42,897 nucleotides of DNA, taken from positions 1 through 42,897 of the forward strand of contig DVJZ01000024.1 in assembly GCA_018716385.1 (NCBI GenBank), in the 5' to 3' direction. This document shows, one piece after another, positions 22,791-31,202 of this stretch; the first letter of the stretch is position 1, and every line of letters begins with the position of its first letter. The position numbers were made by a program, and so were the translations under genes. This DNA comes from Candidatus Enterenecus merdae. Its GTDB lineage: Bacteria > Bacillota > Clostridia > Oscillospirales > Oscillospiraceae. The notes beneath the pieces were generated by a model, which made no database searches, had not been told where the DNA came from, and saw only the letters and a program-made list of their open reading frames with translations.

Positions 22791-23420
22791 TTATGAGTGG
22801 GTGGCCTGAGCGGCGGGGCGGCACCGGGCCGTGAAGCGGGGCAGCAGCTTGTCCAGCAGCTTGTACAGGCCAAAGCCGATGGCGCTGCCCGCCAGGTTGC
22901 AGAGCACGTCATCGATGTCGCCGCTGCGATCGACCAGGGGCTGAACCAGCTCAATGGCCAGGGTGGCGGCCAGGCAGGCCAGCCCAACCCGCCACCAGGT
23001 ATTCCGGCGCAGCACCAGGGGGAGCAGCAGGCCCACGGGGACGAACAGCAGGACGTTGAGGATGAGCATGGCCACGCTCCAGCTGGGAAAGATCGGGGAG
23101 TAGTTCACCGCCCACGCGAGCAGGGTGGGCACGAAGTCAAAGCTCCAGCTGGCAAAGAGCGGGGAGCCGGGGTAGGGGATCCAAACAACCAGCAGGAGGG
23201 CGGCGAGATAACACACCAGCAGTGCCCGGGTTCCCTCGGTCCATCCGCGAAACTGCTGACCTGTCCGCTTCACCCAGAGGTACCGAGCAGCCAGGAAGAC
23301 GCCGCCCGCCAGCAGGGCGAAGGGCAGATACCGCGCGGCATAGCCTAGATAGGTATCTGCCAGGAAGGACATGACCTGCTCAAGGGGGGACAGGTCGGAG
23401 AAGAATGTGGGCATGGGCAT
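22791..23420 (-). CDS. VanZ-family membrane protein, copy 1
   Basis: About 209 residues, start uncertain among ATG 23420, ATG 23414 and GTG 23423; a GGGAG is just upstream. Several hydrophobic segments surround the VanZ features: LLLVVWIPYP, NVLLFVPVGLLLPL and ELVQPLVDRSGDIDDVLCNLAGSAIGFGLYKLL. The VanZ fold contributes to low-level teicoplanin resistance in the original operon, but most homologues have unknown roles. A 32-residue central stretch (LPFALLAGGVFLAARYLWVK onward) is nearly identical to copy 2 at 23893, while flanks are more diverged. It is the last gene of the minus-strand operon. Confidence 0.8.
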   Translation of the reverse strand: MPMPTFFSDLSPLEQVMSFLADTYLGYAARYLPFALLAGGVFLAARYLWVKRTGQQFRGWTEGTRALLVCYLAALLLVVWIPYPGSPLFASWSFDFVPTLLAWAVNYSPIFPSWSVAMLILNVLLFVPVGLLLPLVLRRNTWWRVGLACLAATLAIELVQPLVDRSGDIDDVLCNLAGSAIGFGLYKLLDKLLPRFTARCRPAAQATHS

Positions 23421-23456
23421 CACGCTCCCAGATTGGATGGTTTGGGTGGATGGGTC

Positions 23457-23801
23457 TCAATTTCCCTGCTGGATCAGCCGTTCCCACTCGAGATAATCCT
23501 CCAGGGGATTGAGGGCGATGGCCTGCCGGATATAGTGCAGAGACAGGGGGCAGGAGCTCAGCGGGGTGATGAGGATAAAGAGATCGTAGGCCATCAGGAA
23601 GGCCAGGTGGGCGGCCAATTCTCGGCGGCCCCGGCCCAGGTGGTGGTGATAAGAGGCCAGCAGCATGAAGAAGAAGTTGATTTCATCCAATTCTTCGGTG
23701 GAGGTGCAAAGGTCGTTCAGGTTACGGGGATGGAGGGACTCCGCCTCTTCTTGGGAGAGGATGGGGTGTCCAAACATACGCTCTGAGGTGAGTTCGATCA
23801 T
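23457..23801 (-). CDS. Unknown 114-residue protein, copy 1
   Basis: I do not recognise a family. The protein (MIELTSERMFGHPILSQEEA start) is soluble-looking and rich in helices, with conserved ELDEINFFFMLLASYHHHLGRGRRELAAHLAFLMAYDLF. It is almost the same as the copy at 24704-25045, with about 15 substitutions and one extra Phe caused by a 3-base insertion. Its ribosome site has decayed to GAAGAAATCCCC, where the other copy has GGAGGAATCCCC, so this copy may be poorly translated. Each copy precedes a VanZ gene or follows HicB, so it may belong to a duplicated unit. Confidence 0.65.
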   Translation of the reverse strand: MIELTSERMFGHPILSQEEAESLHPRNLNDLCTSTEELDEINFFFMLLASYHHHLGRGRRELAAHLAFLMAYDLFILITPLSSCPLSLHYIRQAIALNPLEDYLEWERLIQQGN

Positions 23802-23892
23802 GGGGATTTCTTCGTTTGCAGAATCGGTTTATGCGAAGCGTGATGGCTGGGCTTTTGACCGGCATAATTTTGGACATTGTGCTTAAAAGGGG

Positions 23893-24510
23893 TTACGTCT
23901 GTACGGCCTGGCCGTCGGGGGCAGTGGGCCTGCCTTTCTTCACGAAGGCGGGGAAGAGCTTTTCCATGGTTTTATACAGGCCAAAGCCGATGGCGCTGCC
24001 CGCCAGGTTGCAGAGCAGGTCGTCTGCGTCACCGCTGCGGCCCACGATTGGCTGGACAGCCTCGATGGCCAAGATGGAGATCAGGCAGATCAGCATCACC
24101 CGCCACCAGGCATTCCGGCGCAGCGCAAAGGGGAGCAGCAGGCCCACAGGGACGAACATCAGGGTATTCAGTGCGAACATGGCATAGATCCACGGCCCAA
24201 TGGTCACCAGTCCGGCAGCCAGCTGGACAAAGGTGGGCACAAAGCTGTAACCTCCGGTGAAGAGCAGGCCGGGGCCGGGTGGAAGCAATGCCACCTGAAA
24301 GATACCCGCGCAGTAACACACCAGCAGTGCCCGGATTCCCTCGTTCCATCCGCGAAACTGTTGACCTGTCCGCTTCACCCAGAGGTACCGCGCGGCCAGA
24401 AAGACGCCGCCGGCCAGCAGGGCGAAGGGCAGATATTGCACCACATACTGGAAATAGGTGCCTGTGATCAGGGACAGAAAATGTTCCAGAAGTTCCATGA
24501 AGCGGCACAT
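23893..24510 (-). CDS. VanZ-family membrane protein, copy 2
   Basis: 205 residues by the first start; ATG 24498 is an alternative. It has the VanZ pattern of hydrophobic helices with NTLMFVPVGLLLPFALRR and EAVQPIVGRSGDADDLLCNLAGSAIGFGLYKTMEKLFP. It is paralogous to 22791-23420 and part of the same tandem duplication of about 1.25 kb. About 190 bases of A+T-richer sequence separate it from the upstream unknown gene. Function is unknown; surface or antibiotic-related effects are only suggested by the family name. Confidence 0.8.
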   Translation of the reverse strand: MCRFMELLEHFLSLITGTYFQYVVQYLPFALLAGGVFLAARYLWVKRTGQQFRGWNEGIRALLVCYCAGIFQVALLPPGPGLLFTGGYSFVPTFVQLAAGLVTIGPWIYAMFALNTLMFVPVGLLLPFALRRNAWWRVMLICLISILAIEAVQPIVGRSGDADDLLCNLAGSAIGFGLYKTMEKLFPAFVKKGRPTAPDGQAVQT

Positions 24511-24703
24511 CCTAACCTTGAAATGAATCTAGCCAGAGTATCATTACGAGGGCCTATAATCATCCACAATGGCCTGACAGCTAATGGCTTTATTGCTCAA
24601 ATTGGGGAACACTGTTTTGATTGCGAAAGACATCCAAATTCCTACACAAACGTCAAAATATTGTTGATGTCCAACGGAATGCAAAGACGTGCCTGGCCGG
24701 GTC

Positions 24704-25045
24704 TCAGTTTCCCTGCTGGATCAGCCGCTCCCACTCAAGATAATCCTTCAGGGGATTGAGGGCGATGGCCTGCTGGATATAGTACAGAGCCAAGGGGCAG
24801 GAGCCCGGCGGGGTGATGAGCATAAAGAGATCGTAGGCCATCAGGAAGGCCAGGTGGGCGGCCAGCTCCCGGCGGCCCCGGCCCAGGTGGTGGTGATAAG
24901 AGGCCAGCAGCATGAAGAAGTTGATTTCATCCAATTCTTCGGTGGAGGTGCAAAGATCGTTCAGGTTACAGGGATGGAGGGACTCCGCCTCTTCTTGGGA
25001 GAGGATGGGGTGTCCAAACATACGCTCTGGGGTGAGTTCGATCAT
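24704..25045 (-). CDS. Unknown 113-residue protein, copy 2
   Basis: Paralogue of 23457-23801, with no family I recognise. Its start overlaps the HicB-like stop by four bases (ATGA), and it has a good GGAGG 8 bases upstream. The close coupling to HicAB-like genes suggests a third component of that module or an accessory gene, but this is only context. Confidence 0.65.
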   Translation of the reverse strand: MIELTPERMFGHPILSQEEAESLHPCNLNDLCTSTEELDEINFFMLLASYHHHLGRGRRELAAHLAFLMAYDLFMLITPPGSCPLALYYIQQAIALNPLKDYLEWERLIQQGN

Positions 25046-25359
25046 GGGGATTCCTCCGGATAGGGGAAGTAGTGAAACTTGTTTCTGCCTACAGCCTCGG
25101 GGCTGTAAGGGATCAGGACCGCCCGCTCTCCGGTTTTCAGCGGGATATCCGCCAAGGGTGTGGGGATGGGGAACTCTCTCTCATCCCGGTCCAGCAGGCA
25201 CAGATGCAGGACGTCCACGGCCATTTCATATCCCTCCCGGTCATTCCGGGCACAGGTGTTCGCCTCCGGCAGGTCAGGAAACAGGATGGAGAGCCCATAC
25301 TTCCGTTCCGTTTTGTCATACTGGTCATAGTTGAAAACAGCGTAGTAAGAAATGGGCAA
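25042..25359 (-). CDS. hicB: HicB-family antitoxin
   Basis: About 105 residues from TTG 25359, which has GAGGTG 7 bases upstream; a GTG at 25368 is possible but has no site. The sequence SYYAVFNYDQYDKTERKYGLSILFPDLPEANTCARNDREGYEMAV matches the partial RNase H-like fold of HicB antitoxins (usual pattern Y-x-A-x-F...G-x-S-x-x-F-P-D-L-P), followed by a LADIPLKTGE tail. HicB binds and blocks HicA. No C-terminal DNA-binding domain is seen. It follows the toxin-like gene by about 15 bases. Confidence 0.75.
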   Translation of the reverse strand: MPISYYAVFNYDQYDKTERKYGLSILFPDLPEANTCARNDREGYEMAVDVLHLCLLDRDEREFPIPTPLADIPLKTGERAVLIPYSPEAVGRNKFHYFPYPEESP

Positions 25360-25374
25360 GGAGATCACCTCGTT

Positions 25375-25599
25375 TTACTTCCAACCCGCCTGTCGCCAAA
25401 TATTGTTTAATGTTCCGATTGGAATTTCATAATTTTCACCGTGATTGGGTACGGTAACTACCCTATTGCCTTTCCTCCATTTTTCATGATTTCCGCTTTG
25501 ACCTGCCTTCTTAAAACCTTCCTTTTTAAGACGGTTATGTACATCTTTATACCCGTCGGCCTGTGGGCTGTTCAGCTTCTTTTTTGCATCGGTTTTCAT
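25375..25599 (-). CDS. HicA-family mRNA interferase-like protein, start doubtful
   Basis: 74 residues from ATG 25599; earlier in-frame starts at ATG 25620, ATG 25632 and TTG 25683 exist, but none has a ribosome site and the TTG lies in a hairpin. The C-terminal 60 residues (YKDVHNRLKKEGFKKAGQSG then NHEKWRKGNRVVTVPNHGENYEIPIGTLNNIWRQAGW) are HicA-like, with the catalytic His in SGNHEKW. The poorly framed 5' end and extra N-terminal sequence suggest that it is cut from a longer protein, perhaps the toxic tip of a larger toxin, or is barely expressed. Confidence 0.6.
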   Translation of the reverse strand: MKTDAKKKLNSPQADGYKDVHNRLKKEGFKKAGQSGNHEKWRKGNRVVTVPNHGENYEIPIGTLNNIWRQAGWK

Positions 25600-25666
25600 T
25601 TTTACAAAAGCAGTAGTCATGCTGGAAGCCATGGTTGAAAGGGCAGACTGAAACGCAGCTATTATT

Positions 25667-25701
25667 CCCCCGGGCCCGCCCAATGTAGGCGGGCCCGGGG
25701 G
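25667..25701 (-). terminator. GC-rich hairpin upstream of the HicA-like gene
   Basis: CCCCCGGGCCCGCC (25667-25680) / GGCGGGCCCGGGGG (25688-25701), 7-base loop, no T run on the minus strand. It separates the membrane-protein gene from the HicA-like frame. Same GGGCCCGCC arm as at 20567 and 22755. Confidence 0.5.
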
Positions 25702-25707
25702 GGGGTG

Positions 25708-26271
25708 TCAGGAATGTGCCTCCCGGAAGTCGGCGTGACGGGTCCGGCCTTCCTCCAGTACCTCCCGGGCGCGCTGACGCAGGTCCTGGGGGCAGGGCAG
25801 CAGGAAGGTACGGCCCCAATGGGCGGACTGGACCGGGTTGCGATTCAGACGGCGCAGACGCAGACCTTGGGGGCTTTCTGCATCGCAGACAAGCTGCATC
25901 CAGGGCAGGAAGCCGGCGTGGTCCTGGAGCCCGTGCTCATACAGCCGGGGGGAGCGGAAGGAAAAGAGGGTGTAGATCAGCGCCGAGGACAGCACCAATA
26001 TGGCGGCGTAGCACAGCAGAGCGAGCAGGCTGCTTGTGCCGCTCCAGGTGACCACCGTGGCCGTTGCCGCCCCGGCCAACAGGGCCAGCAGCCCAAGGGC
26101 GGTCAGAGCCAGGCGAACCTTGCGCCCAGTGGACAGGGGGAGAACCAGCAGCAGCCGTCCCCGCCGATATCGGGAGCCGAAGGCGGCCTGCCCACAGGCC
26201 AGCAGGGAGATCAGCAGCACGCAGGCCAGGCCGCACAGTGCGGAAAAAAGATGGGGAGACAGGTTTGGCAT
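25708..26271 (-). CDS. Membrane protein of unknown function
   Basis: 187 residues with four hydrophobic segments (about 8-27, 50-70, 80-105 in two turns) and a soluble C-terminal third with SFRSPRLYEHGLQDHAGFLPWMQL. It resembles small membrane proteins with a DUF5673-like tail, but that is a loose impression. AGGAGG lies 7 bases before the ATG. It follows the secreted-protein pseudogene on the same strand after 38 bases. Confidence 0.65.
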   Translation of the reverse strand: MPNLSPHLFSALCGLACVLLISLLACGQAAFGSRYRRGRLLLVLPLSTGRKVRLALTALGLLALLAGAATATVVTWSGTSSLLALLCYAAILVLSSALIYTLFSFRSPRLYEHGLQDHAGFLPWMQLVCDAESPQGLRLRRLNRNPVQSAHWGRTFLLPCPQDLRQRAREVLEEGRTRHADFREAHS

Positions 26272-26309
26272 AGTGGCTACCTCCTTTTGGTATGTGGGTG
26301 GAATAAGTC

Positions 26310-27063
26310 TCAGTTTGCGCTGAGAACGATGGTAGTATTTTGGTAAGCAAAAGTTTTATAGCTTGCATCAAAATGATATTTGTCAACATATTTGTACTGC
26401 AAATAGTGGGTGTCACGATACATACGACGGAAAACGTAAATGGCCGTTGATGGACTCTGATAAGAAGCGGCGATTCCAATAATTGCCTGCGCAATACTGA
26501 GCACGACACCAACCCCTTTAAGAAGAGAAAACAGCAGCGTGTATAAGAGGCTGCTTGTGGCAGACCGTACTTGCTGATCCAACTGTAAATTGTATTTAGA
26601 ACCATTTCCCATTGGATACCACTTGGTTGAAAGATTGCTCTGAGACTGAATGCCGCTTCCAGCTGCAGAGGTTAGACGGTTTTCCCAACTGGGAACAAAT
26701 GCAACATCAACTGGACTGCCATTTAAAATGATTTCATTGTTTTCGACGTCGATTCCCAGTTTATCGACTTTGCCATTTTCATTGACGGTCCAAATTTGCG
26801 TTCCGTTGGGACCGGTTCTTTTGACACAGTAGTATGGGTACCATCTGTTGTGATATAGGTTGGCTCATTATTGTGTAACGAAATTTGGAGAATCATGGGG
26901 GCGGACTGGAGGTGCTCGGTAAACTCAGCCAGGCTATAATCTTCAATGACAAAGTTAGCGGAGGAAGCAGATTCATTGGTGCGGGGAATACTTGCGGACA
27001 CTGGGACTGCCAAAATCGCGGTCAGCATACTCAAGACTACCAAAACGGATGGTATTTTTCCAT
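26310..27063 (-). pseudogene. Secreted protein gene broken by two frameshifts
   Basis: Start ATG 27063 has GGAGG upstream and a strong promoter, but the first frame stops after eight codons. Shifting frame in a five-A run (27055-27059) opens a signal peptide (IPSVLVVLSMLTAILAVPVSASIP). That frame is lost near 26830-26838; a second one-base shift opens YYCVKRTGPNGTQIWTVNEN and continues to the stop at 26310. The total of 754 bases plus two missing bases gives exactly 252 codons, about 251 residues. The C-terminal part has one long hydrophobic segment. Family unknown. Sequencing error, decay and phase variation at the A run are all possible. Confidence 0.75.
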
Positions 27064-27087
27064 GGTGAATACCTCCTTGCTACCCCC

Positions 27088-27116
27088 ATCATACGACAAC
27101 GAAATATACATGTCAA
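27088..27116 (-). promoter_or_regulatory. Promoter of the secreted-protein pseudogene
   Basis: Minus strand: TTGACA (27116-27111), 17-base spacer, TATGAT (27093-27088). Confidence 0.75.
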
Positions 27117-27129
27117 TACAATATATTGA
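27113..27129. promoter_or_regulatory. Candidate PadR operator in the divergent region
   Basis: TCAATA-CAATA-TATTGA, an inverted repeat with 6-base arms overlapping the -35 of the minus-strand promoter and lying 47 bases before the PadR gene. Confidence 0.45.
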
Positions 27130-27175
27130 GAATATTTTTTTATTGTGATAAAAAAGGGGAAAAGGAGGAAGCATC

Positions 27176-27514
27176 TTGGGAGAAGCCGGACACGATTTTG
27201 TATCTTACTATAAGCGGGCGACCAGTCCGCTGGTGGTGCTGCGCCTGCTCCGGGACCGGGTGATGTATGGCTATGAGATATCCCAGGCCATGAAGGAAAA
27301 GAGCGGAGGCCGCTTTACGATTGCCGTGCTCTATCCTATCCTGTACCGATTGGAGGAGCAGGGCTATATCCGGGTGGACCGGACGGAAGTGGTGCACAAC
27401 CGGGCACGGAGCTATTACGCCATCACCCCGGCGGGGCAGACCCATTTGGAGCAGGCCCTGGGGGAGTATAAAGAGATGCACCAGGCGTTTGCCGCGTTGA
27501 TCGGGGAGGGATAG
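27176..27514 (+). CDS. PadR-family transcriptional regulator
   Basis: 112 residues from TTG 27176, which has AGGAGG 7 bases upstream. The winged helix is typical: LVVLRLLRDRVMYGYEISQAMKEKSGG, then LYPILYRLEEQGYI and ARSYYAITPAGQTHLEQAL. PadR-type repressors control divergent or adjacent genes, often for envelope stress or efflux. It heads a three-gene operon with a HAAS-domain membrane protein and a secreted protein. The inverted repeat at 27113-27129 may be its own site. Confidence 0.85.
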   Translation: MGEAGHDFVSYYKRATSPLVVLRLLRDRVMYGYEISQAMKEKSGGRFTIAVLYPILYRLEEQGYIRVDRTEVVHNRARSYYAITPAGQTHLEQALGEYKEMHQAFAALIGEG

Positions 27515-27521
27515 AGAGAGT

Positions 27522-27905
27522 ATGTCACGGGAGTATCGGACCTATCTGCGCAGGGTGGAGAAGCTGCTGTACTGCCCCTGGAGGGATCGGGCCCGCCTGA
27601 TGGCGGAGTGGCGGAGGGAGTTGGAGGAGGCCCACCCCGACGTCTCGGGCTGGACGCAGGGGGAGTTGCTGGAGTGGATCGGCCAACCGGAAGACATTGC
27701 CCAGGAGCTGCAGGCCGCCCTGCCCCAGTGGAAGGTTGCCGGGTTTGCCCGCCAGAGCCGGTGGGGAATGTGGCTGGGCATCGCGCTGGGGGGGCTGGCA
27801 TTGGCGCTGGTGATCGGGTACATTATTTGGTGGAATACCCATGATGTTTATTACTATGATGAGGAAGTCGTCATAATCAGCGAATGGAGAGAGGAAGCGG
27901 AATGA
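27522..27905 (+). CDS. HAAS/DUF1700-like membrane protein
   Basis: 127 residues. The N-terminal 65 residues (YRTYLRRVEKLLYCPWRDRA, ELEEAHPDVSGWTQGELLEWIGQPEDIAQELQ) form the HAAS-like helical domain usually encoded beside PadR regulators. One membrane segment (WGMWLGIALGGLALALVIGYIIW) is followed by an acidic and tyrosine-rich tail. It probably relays a membrane signal to the PadR protein. It starts 7 bases after the PadR stop, and its stop overlaps the next start (ATGA). Confidence 0.75.
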   Translation: MSREYRTYLRRVEKLLYCPWRDRARLMAEWRRELEEAHPDVSGWTQGELLEWIGQPEDIAQELQAALPQWKVAGFARQSRWGMWLGIALGGLALALVIGYIIWWNTHDVYYYDEEVVIISEWREEAE

Positions 27906-28363
27906 GGAAGAAGATGCTAATGGTGCTTCTGGTTGCGGTGTTGACGGCACTGGCCTGTGCGCCTGTGGCGTGGGCAGTAGATGTGGGGAGCACACAGCGA
28001 GAAGTCATCCGGTATAGTGATGGTTCCTATCTGGTGTCAGAAATCAGCATAGATACCCAGGTGAGGACCAGGGCTAACAATAGCACTTTAGGAGAAAAAC
28101 GGGGAGTATATTACAATGCTTCTGGTCAACCCCTGTTCAGCTTTACCGTGCGGGGCACCTTCTCCTACAATGGCAGGACGGCCACTGCTCTGAGGGCCTC
28201 GTACAGCTACCAGATCCAGAACTCTGCGTGGCGCCTCCAGAGCGGCCGGGCCCACTGCTCGGGCAACCAAGCGGTGGCGGAAGGGACGTTTTCCGGAGGG
28301 CTGTTTTTCAGCCGCCAGGCCAAGGTCACCTTGATCTGCTCCCCAGACGGGAGGCTGTCCTAA
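27902..28363 (+). CDS. Secreted protein of unknown function
   Basis: 153 residues from ATG 27902, inside the stop of the HAAS gene. A signal peptide (MRKKMLMVLLVAVLTALACA, cut after APVAWA) is clear. The mature part has a beta-rich pattern (YYNASGQPLFSFTVRGTFSYNG and later RLQSGRAHCSGNQAVAEGTF) found in many small secreted Clostridia proteins without assigned function; two cysteines could form a disulfide. It is the last gene of the PadR operon. Confidence 0.7.
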   Translation: MRKKMLMVLLVAVLTALACAPVAWAVDVGSTQREVIRYSDGSYLVSEISIDTQVRTRANNSTLGEKRGVYYNASGQPLFSFTVRGTFSYNGRTATALRASYSYQIQNSAWRLQSGRAHCSGNQAVAEGTFSGGLFFSRQAKVTLICSPDGRLS

Positions 28364-28385
28364 AACACCCATATCGGGCAAACAA

Positions 28386-28424
28386 AGTAAGGCCCCCAAG
28401 GCATCTCGCCTTGGGGGCCTTACT
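28386..28424. terminator. Bidirectional terminator
   Basis: AGTAAGGCCCCCAAGGC (28386-28402) pairs perfectly with 28408-28424 around ATCTC. It serves the PadR operon and the convergent asnS. Confidence 0.8.
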
Positions 28425-28429
28425 GCCTC

Positions 28430-29824
<1,395 letters not shown>

Positions 29825-29891
29825 AGGCGTTTCCTCCACTCTTGAATGATGCGGGCCGGCCGGGGGCCCGGCCGGCGGCAGGTTCCTTGAT

Positions 29892-29919
29892 AGTATACCA
29901 TGTCTCCCGGATTTTGCAA
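29892..29919 (-). promoter_or_regulatory. Promoter of asnS
   Basis: Minus strand: TTGCAA (29919-29914), 16-base spacer, TATACT (29897-29892). Confidence 0.6.
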
Positions 29920-29954
29920 GAGGTGGGCCTGAGCGGAAAATTTCTGCCCGCCCC

Positions 29955-29983
29955 TTGACAACCCGGGGAGAATATGGTAGGTT
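29955..29983 (+). promoter_or_regulatory. Promoter of the DUF3793-flavodoxin pair
   Basis: TTGACA (29955-29960), 17-base spacer, TAGGTT (29978-29983). Its start region is covered by the palindrome at 29995-30010. Confidence 0.6.
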
Positions 29984-29994
29984 TATCTCAGAGA

Positions 29995-30010
29995 GTTAGC
30001 AATAGCTAAC
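29995..30010. promoter_or_regulatory. Palindromic operator 1 (DtxR-like)
   Basis: GTTAGCAATAGCTAAC, arms GTTAGC/GCTAAC, just after the -10. Half-sites recall operators of DtxR/IdeR-type metal repressors. Confidence 0.5.
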
Positions 30011-30044
30011 AACGCGGGCGATTTGCCCGTGTTACCTTTCGGTT

Positions 30045-30066
30045 GGAGTTAGCATATACTAACTCC
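30045..30066. promoter_or_regulatory. Palindromic operator 2 (DtxR-like)
   Basis: Arms GGAGTTAG (30045-30052) and CTAACTCC (30059-30066) with a 6-base centre, directly upstream of the ribosome site. It shares the GTTAG/CTAAC half-site with operator 1. Confidence 0.5.
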
Positions 30067-30084
30067 TGGAGAGGAGGGAAGCAG

Positions 30085-30645
30085 ATGGATCAGCGGGCCT
30101 GGCGGCTGGAACGCACCCTGGCCTATCACTGTGCCCCGTCCCTGTCTGGGGTGAAGCCGGCCGACCTCATCTCCTGGCGGGAGAGCGGGTCGGGAGACGG
30201 GCCTCTACTGTGCCGTTACATCCGGCTGCTGGCCGACCAGGGGGTGCGGCTGCGGGTGCTCAACCGGAGAGGCGGGCACTATCTGCTGCTGGTCTACCGG
30301 CCGGAGCTGCTGCGCCGGTGCCTGGCCCAGCCGGCGGTGGCCGGGATGCTGGCCCGGGCGGGTTATCCCGGGGAGATGGAGGGGCAGCTGCGGCTGCTGG
30401 CCCGCCGGTTGGGCCAGGCGGAATTCCCCCACGAGGTGGGGCTGTTTCTGGGCTATCCTCCAGAGGACGTGGCGGGCTTCCAGCGGGAGGGCGGGCGCAA
30501 CTGCAAGCTGGTGGGGCTGTGGAAGGTCTACGGCCCGGTGGAGGAGGCTGTCCGCCGGTTCCGGCTGTTTGGCCGCTGCCGGGAGCAGCTGTGCCGGGGG
30601 ATGGACGAGGGAAATACCTTGCTCCAGATGCTGGCGGCGGTGTGA
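30085..30645 (+). CDS. DUF3793-family protein
   Basis: 186 residues from ATG 30085, with GAGGAGGG 6 bases upstream. DUF3793 signatures are LERTLAYHCAPSLSGVKPADLIS, FPHEVGLFLGYPPEDVAGF and KLVGLWKVYGPVEEAVRRF. The family function is unknown; its genes often sit with flavodoxin and ferrous-iron transport genes, which suggests a part in iron limitation. Here it is followed by a flavodoxin and preceded by two metal-repressor-like palindromes, in line with that. No signal or membrane segment. Confidence 0.8.
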   Translation: MDQRAWRLERTLAYHCAPSLSGVKPADLISWRESGSGDGPLLCRYIRLLADQGVRLRVLNRRGGHYLLLVYRPELLRRCLAQPAVAGMLARAGYPGEMEGQLRLLARRLGQAEFPHEVGLFLGYPPEDVAGFQREGGRNCKLVGLWKVYGPVEEAVRRFRLFGRCREQLCRGMDEGNTLLQMLAAV

Positions 30646-30724
30646 GCCGCCGTCCCTGTCCGCTGCCTGTGGGCGGTTGGCGGTTTTACCATCCAAAAAA
30701 TTAGAATATGACGGAGGGAAAAAC

Positions 30725-31153
30725 ATGAAAAAAGTAGCAGTTGTCTATTGGTCCATGGGGGGCAACACCGCGGCTATGGCGGAGGCGGTGACTGCCGGCG
30801 CCCAGGAGGCGGGAGCGGAAGTGCTGCTCCGGCAGGTGAGCGAGACCACCACCGAGGAGGTGCTGGCCTGCGACGCCATCGCCCTGGGCTGCCCGGCCAT
30901 GGGAGCCGAGGTGCTGGAGGAGGCCGAGTTCGAGCCCTTCTTCACCCAGCTGGAGGGCAGCCTGGGTGGCCGGGAGGTGGCCCTGTTTGGCTCCTACGGC
31001 TGGGGGGACGGCCAATGGATGCGGGACTGGTGGGAGCGCACCCAGAGCGCCGGCGCCCTATTGGTGGGAGACGAGGGGCTGATCATAAACGAGGCCCCGG
31101 ACGCGGACGGCCTGGAGCAGTGCCGTTCCCTGGGGGCCAGCCTGGCCAAGTGA
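30725..31153 (+). CDS. Flavodoxin
   Basis: 142 residues. It has the FMN phosphate loop YWSMGGNTAAMAEAV at the N-terminus, ALGCPAMGAEVLEE around the first isoalloxazine loop, and VALFGSYGWGDGQWMRDW with the aromatic residues that stack on FMN. It is an electron carrier that can replace ferredoxin when iron is short. GGAGGG lies 5 bases before the ATG. It is co-transcribed with the DUF3793 gene and ends at a perfect palindrome at 31165-31200. Confidence 0.88.
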   Translation: MKKVAVVYWSMGGNTAAMAEAVTAGAQEAGAEVLLRQVSETTTEEVLACDAIALGCPAMGAEVLEEAEFEPFFTQLEGSLGGREVALFGSYGWGDGQWMRDWWERTQSAGALLVGDEGLIINEAPDADGLEQCRSLGASLAK

Positions 31154-31164
31154 GCAATGAGCAG

Positions 31165-31200
31165 GAAGAGGGTCCGTTCCCATGGGAACGGACCCTCTTC
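31165..31200. terminator. Terminator between flavodoxin and cysteine desulfurase genes
   Basis: A perfect 16-bp stem GAAGAGGGTCCGTTCC (31165-31180) with a CATG loop; T runs are short on both sides. Confidence 0.7.
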
Positions 31201-31202
31201 TG

